From Chryseobacterium sp. GVT01B (GTDB lineage: Bacteria; Bacteroidota; Bacteroidia; Flavobacteriales; Weeksellaceae): a stretch of 64,000 nucleotides of DNA. Position 1 is the first letter of the stretch, and the number at the start of each line of letters is the position of its first letter. Positions 9,364-18,164 of this stretch are shown here, in pieces. Made by a program: the position numbers and the translations under genes. The notes under the pieces are model-generated. The model was not told the origin of the DNA, made no database searches, and worked only from the letters and a program-made list of their open reading frames with translations. The stretch spans positions 62,001-126,000 of the forward strand of contig NZ_JAHXYI010000005.1 of the NCBI RefSeq assembly GCF_019970045.1. The letters are read 5' to 3'.

Positions 9364-9410
9364 AACCAATGAAAGCCCTGGAAGTTACTTTCGGGGCTTT
9401 TTTATTGGTT
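9364..9410 (+). terminator. Intrinsic terminator after acs
   Basis: AAAGCCC (9372-9378) pairs with GGGCTTT (near 9394-9400), followed by TTTT. Flanking AACCAAT and ATTGGTT can extend the stem. Bases 9411-9645 are AT-rich and show no gene, only presumed promoter DNA for the next gene. Confidence 0.85.
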
Positions 9411-9645
9411 TTAATTGTATAATTAATGTACATTTTTCCTAAAACAGGAGAATAATAAACGGACTTATTTTCAAAAACCCACATTATTCAATTGTTAAAA
9501 TTAAACACCCGTTCAATAATTATTCTTAAATATTACTTTACTCTATTGAAAACAGAATATTAATTAACAAATTATATTGCCTTAAACACAATAATAATCA
9601 GAAAATTATTACTAACTTTAATGAGAACTTTAAAACCAATTAACT

Positions 9646-10011
9646 ATGTCACATATATTAGCTGGAGTATTTGGTCATCACAGCGACTACAAAAAACTGG
9701 AAAGTGATCTGGAAAATTTAGGATTCGGAACTTCAGATTACATTGTATACCTTAATGATGGTTCCGGTAATTCCCAATATTTGGCAAGCGTTACCGTAAA
9801 TGATCTCAATCAGATAGACCTTGCACGAAATGCATTTGTTCAGAATGCAGCATTGAAATCATATTTATTTGAAAACATGAAGATCAATGAAACCAATTAC
9901 GATACCATCAAAAGGTATATTGATGCAAGAAACAGAGCTGAAATCCACACCAGTCCCGAAATTAAGATTAAAACGTCAAGTGACGGTATGAATTCTGAAG
10001 TGAAATTCTAA
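9646..10011 (+). CDS. Conserved hypothetical protein, general-stress-like
   Basis: 121 residues, soluble, no signal peptide. The opening (ILAGVFGHHSDYKKLESDLENLGF) followed by a predicted strand IVYLND resembles the start of the YflT/heat-induced stress protein fold, in which a small alpha/beta domain begins with a similar alternation. That likeness is weak. The acidic middle and charged C-terminus (EIKIKTSSDG) carry no catalytic motif. It is a single-gene unit with its own terminator. Function unknown. Confidence 0.7.
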   Translation: MSHILAGVFGHHSDYKKLESDLENLGFGTSDYIVYLNDGSGNSQYLASVTVNDLNQIDLARNAFVQNAALKSYLFENMKINETNYDTIKRYIDARNRAEIHTSPEIKIKTSSDGMNSEVKF

Positions 10012-10033
10012 TCGATATAAAATCTAATAGCCG

Positions 10034-10066
10034 AAGATCCGTAGTGTATTCTGCGGATCTTTTATG
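10034..10066 (+). terminator. Intrinsic terminator
   Basis: AAGATCCGTAG (10034-10044) pairs with CTGCGGATCTT (10051-10061) with one G-U pair, and a short T-run follows. It ends the 9646-10011 transcript. Confidence 0.85.
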
Positions 10067-10067
10067 T

Positions 10068-10097
10068 TTGAAAAAACTAAAAAATTTCGTATTTTCG
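10068..10097 (+). promoter_or_regulatory. Bacteroidetes-type promoter for rel
   Basis: TTG at 10068-10070, 19 bases, then TATTTTCG at 10090-10097. This matches the -33 TTG / -7 TAnnTTTG pattern with one mismatch in the -7 box. The ATG of rel is 23 bases further on. Confidence 0.5.
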
Positions 10098-10120
10098 TCT
10101 TATTATAGGCATGTGCACAA

Positions 10121-12331
10121 ATGAGTTACGATTTAGAACAAGAGAATAAAGAGATCCTTGCAAGATATAAGGACCTGATTTCTAACACATACAGAACGTT
10201 GGATGAGGAAAATAATAAACTTATCCGAAAAGCATTCGATATCGCTTTGGATGCTCACAAGGATCAAAGGAGAAAATCCGGAGAACCTTACATCTACCAC
10301 CCTATTGCTGTTGCTAAAATTGTAGCGACAGAGATTGGTCTTGGAGCGACTTCTATTGCCTGTGCACTGTTGCATGACGTGATTGAAGATTCTGATTATA
10401 CTTACGAAGATCTGAAAAAAATCTTTGGAGAAAAAATCGCCAGTATCGTGAATGGGCTGACTAAAATCTCCATCATGAACCACCAGAATATCTCTGTACA
10501 GTCTGAAAATTACAGAAAACTGTTACTGACTTTATCCGAGGATTTCAGAGTTATTCTGATTAAAATTGCAGACCGTCTTCATAATATGAGGACATTGGAA
10601 AGTATGGCTCCCGATAAACAGAAAAAAATCGCTTCAGAAACGGTTTATATCTATGCTCCCATGGCCCACCGTCTTGGATTGTACAACATCAAATCTGAGC
10701 TGGAAGACCTTTCTTTAAAATATAATAGCCCCGAAGTATACAACGAGATCACGGAAAAATTGGAACTTGCCAAAGAAAGCCGTGAAAGATATATCGAAGA
10801 GTTTACCAAAGAAGTATCGGAAAGACTTCGTGAAGAAGGCTTAAACTTTAAAATCAAAGGCCGTGCAAAAGCAATATCCTCTATTTACAGAAAGATGCTG
10901 AAGCAGGGAGTTTCCTTTGAGGAAGTTTTTGATAACTATGCCATCAGGATTATTTACAAATCGGATGCAAAAAATGAAAAATTTCTTGCCTGGAAGATCT
11001 ACTCTATCGTTACGGATGTATACCACAGTAACCCGTCAAGAATGCGTGACTGGATTACACAGCCTCGTTCTACAGGATACGAAAGTTTACACTTAACGGT
11101 TTTAGGTCCGGACAGAAAATGGATTGAAGTTCAGATCCGCTCTGAACGGATGGATGAAATTGCTGAAAAGGGTGTTGCCGCTCACTATAAATACAAAGAA
11201 GGCTACAAACAGAGTTCTGATGACAGAAACTTTGAAAAATGGGTAACCGAAATCCGTGAAGTTCTGGAACAGCAGCAAAACCTTTCTACATCGGAACTTT
11301 TGGATAATATTAAGCTTAATTTATACTCCAAAGAGGTATTTGTATTTACCCCGAAAGGAGAAATTAAAATTCTGCCCACCAATGCTACCGCTCTGGACTT
11401 TGCCTTCTCAGTCCATTCTGACTTAGGGATGAAATGTCTGGGAGCTAAAATCAATGGAAAGCTGGTTCCAATCTCCTATATCCTCCAAAATGGGGATCAG
11501 GTGGATATTCTTTCATCACAGAATCAGAAACCAAAATCTGACTGGCTGGAATTCGTAGTGACTTCAAAAGCCAAATCAAAGATCAAAAGTTATCTTAACT
11601 CTCAGAAAAATCAACTGGTAGAAGAAGGAAAAGAAATCCTGCAAAGAAAACTTCGTCACGCAAAAATCAATTTCAATGATGAAGAAATTAATAAACTTCA
11701 AAAGTTCTTTAATTTAAAATCTTCTCAGGAGCTATTTCTTAAATTCCAAAGCAATGAATTGGATGTCAGTAGTTTGAGAAAATACATTGAAAGTAAAAAC
11801 GTATTTAACAACTTACTGTCAAGATTCAGAAAATCACCTAATAAAAATCAGCATTTCGAGGAACCGAAAGAGGAAAACCTTGACATGATTATTTTTGGGA
11901 AAGATGAAGAAAAACTGAACTACAGCTATGCAAAATGCTGTACGGTAATTCCAGGGGACAAAATTTTCGGATTTATCACCATCTCAGACGGAATTAAAGT
12001 TCACAGTGATAGCTGCCCGAATGCCATCAACCTGAGAGCTCAGTATGACTACCGTGTCATTCCTGCCAAATGGGTGAATGCCGAAAGCTTCAAAAACAGA
12101 GTGAAAATTGAAATTGAAGGACTTGACAGAATGGGTATGATTAATGATATCACTACGGTCATCAGCGGAAGTATGGGAATGGATATGAAAAGTCTTTCTA
12201 TTGAATCCAACAATGGAGTTTTCACAGGAAATATCATTCTCGAAGTTAAAAATAAAGGCCAGCTGGAAGAAACTTTCAAAAAGCTTAAAAATATTAATGG
12301 TGTTTCAAGAGTGAGACGACTACAATCATAA
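10121..12331 (+). CDS. rel: Bifunctional (p)ppGpp synthetase/hydrolase, RelA/SpoT family
   Basis: 736 residues with the full long-RSH layout: HD hydrolase domain (HDVIED near residue 85, preceded by QRRKSGEPYIYHPIAVA), synthetase domain from about 245 (SIYRKMLKQG, later VQIRS), TGS domain at about 405-465 (VFVFTPKGEIKILP), a conserved Cys/His region (YAKCCTVIPGD ... HSDSCPNA) near 605-640, and a C-terminal ACT domain. It makes and degrades the alarmone (p)ppGpp in response to starvation. An intact HDxxED motif argues for a bifunctional enzyme. nhaA starts 2 bases after its stop, so the two are co-transcribed. Confidence 0.95.
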   Translation: MSYDLEQENKEILARYKDLISNTYRTLDEENNKLIRKAFDIALDAHKDQRRKSGEPYIYHPIAVAKIVATEIGLGATSIACALLHDVIEDSDYTYEDLKKIFGEKIASIVNGLTKISIMNHQNISVQSENYRKLLLTLSEDFRVILIKIADRLHNMRTLESMAPDKQKKIASETVYIYAPMAHRLGLYNIKSELEDLSLKYNSPEVYNEITEKLELAKESRERYIEEFTKEVSERLREEGLNFKIKGRAKAISSIYRKMLKQGVSFEEVFDNYAIRIIYKSDAKNEKFLAWKIYSIVTDVYHSNPSRMRDWITQPRSTGYESLHLTVLGPDRKWIEVQIRSERMDEIAEKGVAAHYKYKEGYKQSSDDRNFEKWVTEIREVLEQQQNLSTSELLDNIKLNLYSKEVFVFTPKGEIKILPTNATALDFAFSVHSDLGMKCLGAKINGKLVPISYILQNGDQVDILSSQNQKPKSDWLEFVVTSKAKSKIKSYLNSQKNQLVEEGKEILQRKLRHAKINFNDEEINKLQKFFNLKSSQELFLKFQSNELDVSSLRKYIESKNVFNNLLSRFRKSPNKNQHFEEPKEENLDMIIFGKDEEKLNYSYAKCCTVIPGDKIFGFITISDGIKVHSDSCPNAINLRAQYDYRVIPAKWVNAESFKNRVKIEIEGLDRMGMINDITTVISGSMGMDMKSLSIESNNGVFTGNIILEVKNKGQLEETFKKLKNINGVSRVRRLQS

Positions 12332-12333
12332 AC

Positions 12334-13512
12334 ATGAATTTATCTCTATATTTTAAAAAATTTTTCAACAACAGTCAGTCTTCAGGAATTATTCTTATTT
12401 TCTGTGTACTTGTTTCATTGCTTATTGCCAATTCCTCTGCTGCAGAGAATTTTCAGCATTTCTTAGACAAAGAAGTAGGCACCCATATTTTTGGGCTGGA
12501 ATATCCTGTCAGCATCTGGATCAATGACGGATTGATGGCCGTATTCTTCCTTCTGGTAGGTCTTGAAATAAAACGGGAACTTGTAGAAGGTGAGCTTTCA
12601 TCCTTTAAAAATGCCTCGCTTCCCATTTTTGCGGCGGTAGGCGGAATGCTTGTTCCTGCTGTAATCTACAGCATTTTTAATACCGGAACGGAATACAGCA
12701 ATGGCTGGGGAATTCCTATGGCCACTGATATTGCTTTTTCATTGGCAATTATTTCGATGTTGGGTAAAAAGATTCCCAATTCTATCAAGATATTTTTAGC
12801 AGCATTGGCTATCGTAGACGACCTGGGAGCGATTCTTGTGATTGCTATTTTCTATACCGAACAAATCCACTGGAGCTATCTCCTGTTATCTTTTGGAGTG
12901 ACTGCCCTGCTGTTTATTTTAAATTTCTTAAAAGTAACCAAAACTATATTTTATATTATTCCCGGGCTGTTTTTATGGTATTTCCTTCATCACTCCGGAA
13001 TTCACGCTACTATAGCAGGTGTTTTACTTGCCTTTTCAATACCTACCAATGCTTCCCATGTAGAAATATCACCATTGGAAAAACTGGAGCACCAGCTTCA
13101 CATTCCGGTAAGCTTCCTGATCATGCCTATATTTGCTTTAACGAATACCAATATTACTTTTTCCAGTGAAATGGTTGCCGGTGTTACAAGTACATTAGGA
13201 TTGGGAATTATTTGCGGTTTGGTCTTGGGTAAACTGATCGGTATCAATCTGTTTTCACTTATTGCCATCAAATTAAAGCTTAGTTCTCTGCCTCAAAACA
13301 GCAACTGGCTTCAAATGATTGGTGTAGGTCTGTTGGCCGGAATTGGATTTACCATGTCCATTTTTATTGCACTGCTTTCTTTTAAAGGAGAAATTCCTAT
13401 TCAGGATGAAGCGAAATTTGCTATTTTGATTGCTTCCTTTATAGCTGCTATTGCAGGATTTACCATATTAAGTATAAGTTCAAAAGAAAATCCCGAACTG
13501 GAAGAGAATTAA
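12334..13512 (+). CDS. nhaA: Na+/H+ antiporter NhaA
   Basis: 392 residues, about 12 membrane helices. It exports Na+ in exchange for H+ and so controls internal pH and sodium. The signature pair of aspartates (D162, D163 in IVDDLGA), MATDIAFSLAI and the LVGLEIKRELVEGEL stretch are all present, and the length is normal. It starts 2 bases after rel, which suggests translational coupling. Its last 4 bases overlap the end of the convergent YihY gene, so no terminator separates the two. Confidence 0.95.
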   Translation: MNLSLYFKKFFNNSQSSGIILIFCVLVSLLIANSSAAENFQHFLDKEVGTHIFGLEYPVSIWINDGLMAVFFLLVGLEIKRELVEGELSSFKNASLPIFAAVGGMLVPAVIYSIFNTGTEYSNGWGIPMATDIAFSLAIISMLGKKIPNSIKIFLAALAIVDDLGAILVIAIFYTEQIHWSYLLLSFGVTALLFILNFLKVTKTIFYIIPGLFLWYFLHHSGIHATIAGVLLAFSIPTNASHVEISPLEKLEHQLHIPVSFLIMPIFALTNTNITFSSEMVAGVTSTLGLGIICGLVLGKLIGINLFSLIAIKLKLSSLPQNSNWLQMIGVGLLAGIGFTMSIFIALLSFKGEIPIQDEAKFAILIASFIAAIAGFTILSISSKENPELEEN

Positions 13513-14522
13513 TCTTTTTTTCGGGTTTCCAGTTTTCTCTTGTGTTCTTCGTCACCATCAAAGTCAGGTTCTGTAATCTGGCTGTGATAGTGTATGGTTT
13601 CTCTCTGGATTTCATCAGACAGCAGCTTTTCTATTCTGAGCTTTCTGATGGCCATATTCAGCTCATTTCCGAATAAAAGCAGATATACATTCACATTCAC
13701 CCAAACCATCAGCAGGATCATACTTCCGATAGATCCGTAAAGTACATTATACCGCGCAATATCCTTTACATAAATCGCAAAAATATAAGTAGTAACAACG
13801 AACAGTATTGTGGTTAAAATAGCACCAGGAACCGCCTGTCGGAATCTTGTAATCTTCACCGTTCCTAACCAATAAAATAAGGTCAGAAGGATAAAGTAAA
13901 AAAGAGGAAAAGAAACGAATCCAATAATACTGGAGAGGTTATCTACAAGCCAGGTAATATCATAAGCAGGTGTAAACAGCTTCATTACGACCTCCACATA
14001 ATACACCCCGAAAAGTGCTAAAAAAACAATGGTAATAAAACCTATTGTGATAAAGAATGAAAGAATAAACTCCTTTACATCACTCAGTTTTTCATCCGTA
14101 TTTTCATTAAAACCATTAATCAGAGAAAATGTACCATTTGTAGCAAAAACAAGCGCAAGAACAATGGTCAGATTACTGATCCCTCTCATATTTGGGATGA
14201 TATTGCTTTCTATATATCCTCTTACGTCACCTTCCATATTTGAAGGGAACACATTATGCATCAGCACATCAAAAATATAGAACTGCAGTTTATCATAATG
14301 CGGCATGTAAGGTAAAACAGAAAGCAGAAACAGAATAAACGGAAAAAGACTTATGGTAAAGCTCCAGGAAATAGCCGCCGCTTTTCTACCAATTTTTCCT
14401 TTGAAAATCCCGGAGATATAGATCTGAAACATCTGCCAAAGCGATATTCCCAAAACAGGAATATGGATGCTGTCAAAAAACTCTTGAATCTTCAAAATAA
14501 ATCTGGGAACCTTTACACTCAT
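13509..14522 (-). CDS. YihY/virulence factor BrkB family membrane protein
   Basis: 337 residues, about six membrane helices in the middle with a hydrophilic, charged C-terminus (HKRKLETRKKD). The opening helix region with GRKAAAISWSFTISLFPFI and the later VPGAILTTILF and YNVLYGSIGSMILLMVWVN segments are characteristic of the YihY/BrkB family. The family was once annotated as RNase BN; that assignment is not valid. Exact role unknown. The 3' end overlaps nhaA by 4 bases tail to tail. Confidence 0.88.
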   Translation of the reverse strand: MSVKVPRFILKIQEFFDSIHIPVLGISLWQMFQIYISGIFKGKIGRKAAAISWSFTISLFPFILFLLSVLPYMPHYDKLQFYIFDVLMHNVFPSNMEGDVRGYIESNIIPNMRGISNLTIVLALVFATNGTFSLINGFNENTDEKLSDVKEFILSFFITIGFITIVFLALFGVYYVEVVMKLFTPAYDITWLVDNLSSIIGFVSFPLFYFILLTLFYWLGTVKITRFRQAVPGAILTTILFVVTTYIFAIYVKDIARYNVLYGSIGSMILLMVWVNVNVYLLLFGNELNMAIRKLRIEKLLSDEIQRETIHYHSQITEPDFDGDEEHKRKLETRKKD

Positions 14523-14584
14523 CGATCTGTTTGTCTTTATACAAATGTAGGGGAATTAAATTAAATAAGGAAAAGATTGAATGT

Positions 14585-14770
14585 GATAGGTGGCAGATTG
14601 AAGGTAGCAGGGATTAGGGAAAATATTCTGTAAAATAGTAATACATGTCTATTGGAAGTCAATAGTGAATTTTGCTTCGCAAATGAATGGTGAATGTTGG
14701 TGGAGAGACAAGATTCATGAGGTAATAGAACTAGCAACAAAAAACCTTAAACTTTAAACCTTGAACTTTA
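14585..14770. repeat. Long inverted repeat, left copy
   Basis: The stretch containing TAATACATGTCTATTGG, TTTTGCTTCGCAAATGAATG and ACAAGATTCATGAGGTAATA is present as a reverse complement at about 17905-18070, with only scattered mismatches and small indels. The two copies flank the rlmH-trmL-TPR-PAP2-tatA block. Non-coding in all frames. This accounts for most of the 326-base gap between the YihY gene and rlmH. Confidence 0.85.
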
Positions 14771-14798
14771 AACAACCTGCAACATTCAACCCAAAACT

Positions 14799-14829
14799 TT
14801 GAACTTTTCTCCCCGAAGCCCTATCTTTG
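14799..14829 (+). promoter_or_regulatory. Bacteroidetes consensus promoter for rlmH
   Basis: TTG at 14799-14801, 20 bases, then TATCTTTG at 14822-14829. This is a perfect match to TTG-N19-21-TAnnTTTG. The rlmH ATG is 20 bases downstream, leaving a very short leader. Confidence 0.75.
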
Positions 14830-14848
14830 CACTCTGAAACTTCTTACA

Positions 14849-15322
14849 ATGCGAATCAGTTTACTTTGTATCGGTAAAACAGACGATAAGGAAATTACGT
14901 CTTTAATCAATTACTATCTCAACCGTTTACCTAAACACTGGAATTTTGAAATCACTGAAATTCCGGATGTTAAAAATGCTAAAAATCTATCTCCTGATCT
15001 TCTTAAAAAGGAAGAGTCCAAATTATTTTTAAATCATATCGACAAAAACGATCTGGTAGTGATTCTTGATGAAAAAGGGAAACAGTTTACCAGCCGTGAA
15101 TTTTCGCAGAAAATTGATACCTGGATGAATTCTTCTGTGAAAAAAGTACATATTCTGATTGGAGGTGCTTATGGCTTTTCTGAAGAAATGTACAGCAGAA
15201 CGAATGAAAAAATCTCTTTATCCAAAATGACTTTTACCCACCAGATGATCCGCCTGTTCATTGTTGAGCAGCTTTACCGCGCTGATCAGATTCTGCAGGG
15301 CAAGCCTTATCATAACGATTAA
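14849..15322 (+). CDS. rlmH: 23S rRNA (pseudouridine1915-N3)-methyltransferase RlmH
   Basis: 157 residues, the usual length. A SPOUT-class methyltransferase that methylates pseudouridine 1915 in helix 69 of 23S rRNA. The C-terminal trefoil-knot motifs are clear: LVVILDEKGKQFTSREF, IGGAYGFSEEM, and LSKMTFTHQMIRLFIVEQLY ending in GKPYHND. It is expressed from its own promoter and stands alone on the plus strand, facing trmL. Confidence 0.95.
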   Translation: MRISLLCIGKTDDKEITSLINYYLNRLPKHWNFEITEIPDVKNAKNLSPDLLKKEESKLFLNHIDKNDLVVILDEKGKQFTSREFSQKIDTWMNSSVKKVHILIGGAYGFSEEMYSRTNEKISLSKMTFTHQMIRLFIVEQLYRADQILQGKPYHND

Positions 15323-15341
15323 AAAAGAGGTTCTCAAGAAT

Positions 15342-15419
15342 GTTATTCTGACGAAGGAAGAATCTCACCAATACAATTTCTGAGATTCTTCACTACATTT
15401 CATTTCGTTCAGAATGACA
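15342..15419. repeat. Palindromic intergenic repeat, copy 2
   Basis: GTTATTCTGACGAAGGAAGA ... AATCTCA on the left is complementary to TGAGATTCTTC and CGTTCAGAATGAC on the right. The unit can form a long imperfect hairpin between the convergent rlmH and trmL genes. A second, less complete copy is at the start of the window (11-84). Confidence 0.8.
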
Positions 15420-15455
15420 AAAGCCAAATAATTTGACTTTTGAGCTAACTTATCT

Positions 15456-15908
15456 CTATTTCAGGCCAATCTGCCTTTTCGCCTCCCCCACTACAAAAGC
15501 AACGGAATTAGCGATATTAAAACTCCTGATCAGTTTAGACATAGGAATGGTCAGATGATTTTCAAAACGATCCAGAACATCTTTACTCAGGCCTACACTC
15601 TCTTTTCCGAAAACCAGCCAGTCACCATCCTGAAAATCGGTTTCCAGATATGATGTTTCAGCATGTGAACTCATTAAAAAAACACGGGACTGATCAGGGA
15701 TCTGCTGAATCCATTCTTCAACATTTTCATATTCAGAAACATCGAGATGTACCCAATAATCCAGCCCGGAACGTTTCAGGTTTTTGTCATTAATTACAAA
15801 TCCAAATGGATGAACCAGGTGTAATCTGCTTTCGGTTCCTACACATAATCTTCCGATATTTCCTGTGTTATTCGGTATTTCAGGTTCTACAAGAACAATA
15901 TTCAGCAT
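15456..15908 (-). CDS. trmL: tRNA (cytidine/uridine-2'-O)-methyltransferase TrmL
   Basis: 150 residues, a small SPOUT methyltransferase for the wobble base (position 34) of leucine tRNAs. Motifs are VEPEIPNNTGNIGRLC at the N-terminus, WLVFGKESVGLSKDVL in the middle, and IPMSKLIRSFNIANSVAF in the C-terminal knot. Length and motif order match TrmL/YibK. The neighbour rlmH is also a SPOUT enzyme but convergent, so the two are not one operon. Confidence 0.92.
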   Translation of the reverse strand: MLNIVLVEPEIPNNTGNIGRLCVGTESRLHLVHPFGFVINDKNLKRSGLDYWVHLDVSEYENVEEWIQQIPDQSRVFLMSSHAETSYLETDFQDGDWLVFGKESVGLSKDVLDRFENHLTIPMSKLIRSFNIANSVAFVVGEAKRQIGLK

Positions 15909-16003
15909 CTCTCTTTTTCTTTATTCGTTTTTAAAAACAGTTAAACCAGATTTTGGTATTTTAGTTTGGATTTAGTTAAATAGTCAGGGTTATAAATTTC
16001 AAT

Positions 16004-16816
16004 TTATTTCTTGCCACATTTAGCATAGGAATCCGTCAGCACCGCTTTTTCATAACCCAAAGCAACCGCTTTATCCAGATTTGTACATGCTTCCTTAAGT
16101 TTAGAAGTATCCATCAGAATCATAGCTTTGCTCACATAGGATTGCGCAAATTTCGGATCTATGGAAATGGCTTTATTAGCATCAGTAAGCGCTTCTTTAT
16201 ATTTTTTCATTTTAAAATACACATCAGCGCGGCCATTGTAAAGCAATGATTCTGGTTTTTCAGAAATAAGTGTATTGTAATCTTTTAAAGCGCCGTCCAG
16301 GTCACCATTATTTTTTTTCAGATTGGCCAGTCCTGTTTTTGCAAAAATATTATCGGGTGCAAAAGTCAGAATCTGATTGAGATCTTTGATGGCAAGATCC
16401 TTTTTTCCCTGGCTGTCGTAAATTTTGGAACGGGTAAGGTATAAATCCGGAGTTTCAGGATTCACTTTTAATCCTTTTTCTACATATTCCAGTGCTTTTA
16501 TCTTGTTTCCTTTCTGGCTGTAAAGCGATGACAGATTGACATATACTGAAACAGACATAGGGTTTGCTTTTAAGGCAGAATCATAAGATTTAAAAGCCTG
16601 AGTGGTCTTCCCCAGCCTTCTCTGAGCTGTCCCGAGATAATCATAATATTCCGACTGAAATTTTTGAATCTGCTCTTTCTCAGCCAGTTTTAAGTATTGC
16701 TCTTCAGCACATTTATAATCAGCTTTATTAAAACAGTCTGCGGCCAGTTTTTTATCCTGGGCATAGAAATTAAGGGAAAAACAAAGGGAAGTTACTAATA
16801 ATAAAGTTTTTTTCAT
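16004..16816 (-). CDS. Secreted or periplasmic TPR-repeat protein
   Basis: 270 residues. An N-terminal signal peptide (KKTLLLVTSLCFSLNFYAQ) is followed by a run of about six tetratricopeptide repeats, visible from the recurring A..Y..AL...P pattern (AFKSYDSALKANP, ALEYVEKGLKVNP, ALTDANKAISIDP). Such proteins act as protein-binding scaffolds in the envelope. No enzymatic domain. The ATG overlaps the end of the upstream PAP2 gene by 4 bases, so they are one operon with tatA. Partner unknown. Confidence 0.85.
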   Translation of the reverse strand: MKKTLLLVTSLCFSLNFYAQDKKLAADCFNKADYKCAEEQYLKLAEKEQIQKFQSEYYDYLGTAQRRLGKTTQAFKSYDSALKANPMSVSVYVNLSSLYSQKGNKIKALEYVEKGLKVNPETPDLYLTRSKIYDSQGKKDLAIKDLNQILTFAPDNIFAKTGLANLKKNNGDLDGALKDYNTLISEKPESLLYNGRADVYFKMKKYKEALTDANKAISIDPKFAQSYVSKAMILMDTSKLKEACTNLDKAVALGYEKAVLTDSYAKCGKK

Positions 16817-17379
16817 GAGGTTATAGTTTGTTTATTGATCACTTTTTTGGCGAGTGCACCAAATATCACTCCCAATAAAGATCCAACAAACGCCCCCACC
16901 AAAATATCAATTGGGAAATGCACTCCTAAATAGATTCGGCTGTACGAAACAACCAGAGCCCATGCAAATATAGTATAAGGAAACCATTTAATCTTCTTTT
17001 TCAGTAAAATACCTAAATAAGTTGCCAAAAAGAAGGTATTGGAAGCATGAGCCGAATAAAACCCAAACTGTCCGCCACATTTCACAATCCTCATATGATG
17101 CTCTAAGGTAGGGTCATGGCATGGCCTTAACCTAGCTACCCCATATTTGAAAACATTGGCAAGCTGATCAGAAACAACAGCCCCCAGCCCTATAAATATG
17201 AGAATAAAAACTAAAGTTCTTAGTTGATAATTTTTGTATAAAAAATAAAGAAAAATAATATAAAGAGGTACCCAGATCCAAGTACTTGAAATCAGCATCC
17301 AAAACTGGTCGAAAGATGAATCGCCCAGATTATTAAGGTAAAGAAATACCTTTTTATCTTCCTGAATGATTTCCTCCAT
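16813..17379 (-). CDS. PAP2-family membrane phosphatase
   Basis: 188 residues with about five hydrophobic segments. The three phosphatase motifs are present in order: ARLRPCHDP, then YSAHAS in place of PSGH, then SRIYLGVHFPIDILVG with the catalytic His. Members dephosphorylate undecaprenyl pyrophosphate, lipid A or phosphatidyl lipids at the outer face of the membrane, and the substrate cannot be chosen from sequence alone. It lies 2 bases downstream of tatA and overlaps the TPR gene. Confidence 0.88.
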   Translation of the reverse strand: MEEIIQEDKKVFLYLNNLGDSSFDQFWMLISSTWIWVPLYIIFLYFLYKNYQLRTLVFILIFIGLGAVVSDQLANVFKYGVARLRPCHDPTLEHHMRIVKCGGQFGFYSAHASNTFFLATYLGILLKKKIKWFPYTIFAWALVVSYSRIYLGVHFPIDILVGAFVGSLLGVIFGALAKKVINKQTITS

Positions 17380-17381
17380 GA

Positions 17382-17723
17382 TTATCTGCTTACAGGTCCT
17401 TCATAAGTCTCATCATCAGCCGGCTTCGGCTTTGGAGGTTCGTTAGAAGCAAGAGTACCAGGTTCTGTCAGAATATCTTTTTCAATATCCTTCATCGGGT
17501 TAAAATCTTTGGCAGCATCTTTTACCTTTTCAATCTCACGCTTTATTTCAGAAACAGGATTATCTGTTTCCTTCATGATTTCAGTCTTGATATCTTCTAC
17601 TGCTCCACGCATTTTTCTAACGCCTGCACCTAAGTCACGCGCAATCTGAGGCAGTTTATCCGGGCCGAATAATACAACGATTGCAATGGCAATGAGTGCC
17701 ATTTCTCCAATGCTTAATTCCAT
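17382..17723 (-). CDS. tatA: Twin-arginine translocase subunit TatA/TatB-type
   Basis: 113 residues: one N-terminal membrane helix (MALIAIAIVVLFGPDKLPQI), the FGPxKLP hinge, an amphipathic helix with RDLGAGVRKMRGAVEDIK, then an acidic, proline-containing tail. It forms the pore or adaptor of the Tat pathway for folded proteins. TatA and TatB are hard to tell apart in this phylum; the length is intermediate. No tatC is in the window. It is the first gene of a tatA-PAP2-TPR operon. Confidence 0.88.
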   Translation of the reverse strand: MELSIGEMALIAIAIVVLFGPDKLPQIARDLGAGVRKMRGAVEDIKTEIMKETDNPVSEIKREIEKVKDAAKDFNPMKDIEKDILTEPGTLASNEPPKPKPADDETYEGPVSR

Positions 17724-17820
17724 CCGGTAAAATTACGAAAGATTATTGCATTTATGAATGGTAAACTAAAAATTTAAACAAATTTTAAGATTTTGTAAAA
17801 TTTCAGAGTTTTGAGTTCAA

Positions 17821-17880
17821 GGTTGTTTTTGTTGATGGTTGTTTTTGTTGATGGTTGTTGGTTGCTTTTTGTTGATGGTT
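17821..17880. repeat. Short 16-base tandem repeat
   Basis: GGTTGTTTTTGTTGAT occurs at 17821-17836 and again at 17837-17852, with a third degenerate copy (GGTTGCTTTTTGTTGAT) at 17860-17876. It lies in the 441-base gap upstream of tatA, next to the right copy of the long inverted repeat. No coding potential. Confidence 0.8.
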
Positions 17881-17904
17881 CTATTTCAGTTGTAATTATC
17901 TTCG

Positions 17905-18070
17905 TTCAAGGTTCAAGGTTTTTTGTTGCTGGTTCTATTACCTCATGAATCTTGTCTCTTCCACATTCACCATTAACTTGCGAAGCAAAATTCACAATTG
18001 ACTTTCAATAGACATGTATTACTATTTCACAGAATATTTTCCCTGCTACCTGCTACCTATCATCTAATCC
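17905..18070. repeat. Long inverted repeat, right copy
   Basis: Reverse complement of the unit at 14585-14770: TATTACCTCATGAATCTTGT, TTGCGAAGCAAAATTCAC and AATAGACATGTATTACTATT all match the left copy inverted. Together with the tandem repeat it fills most of the gap between tatA and the lipoprotein gene. Confidence 0.85.
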
Positions 18071-18164
18071 CTACAAACTACAAATTAACAAATATTTAAT
18101 TCAAAACAATGAGAATTACACAACAATTCTGTATATTTATAATGCACAACCAAACAAATATATT

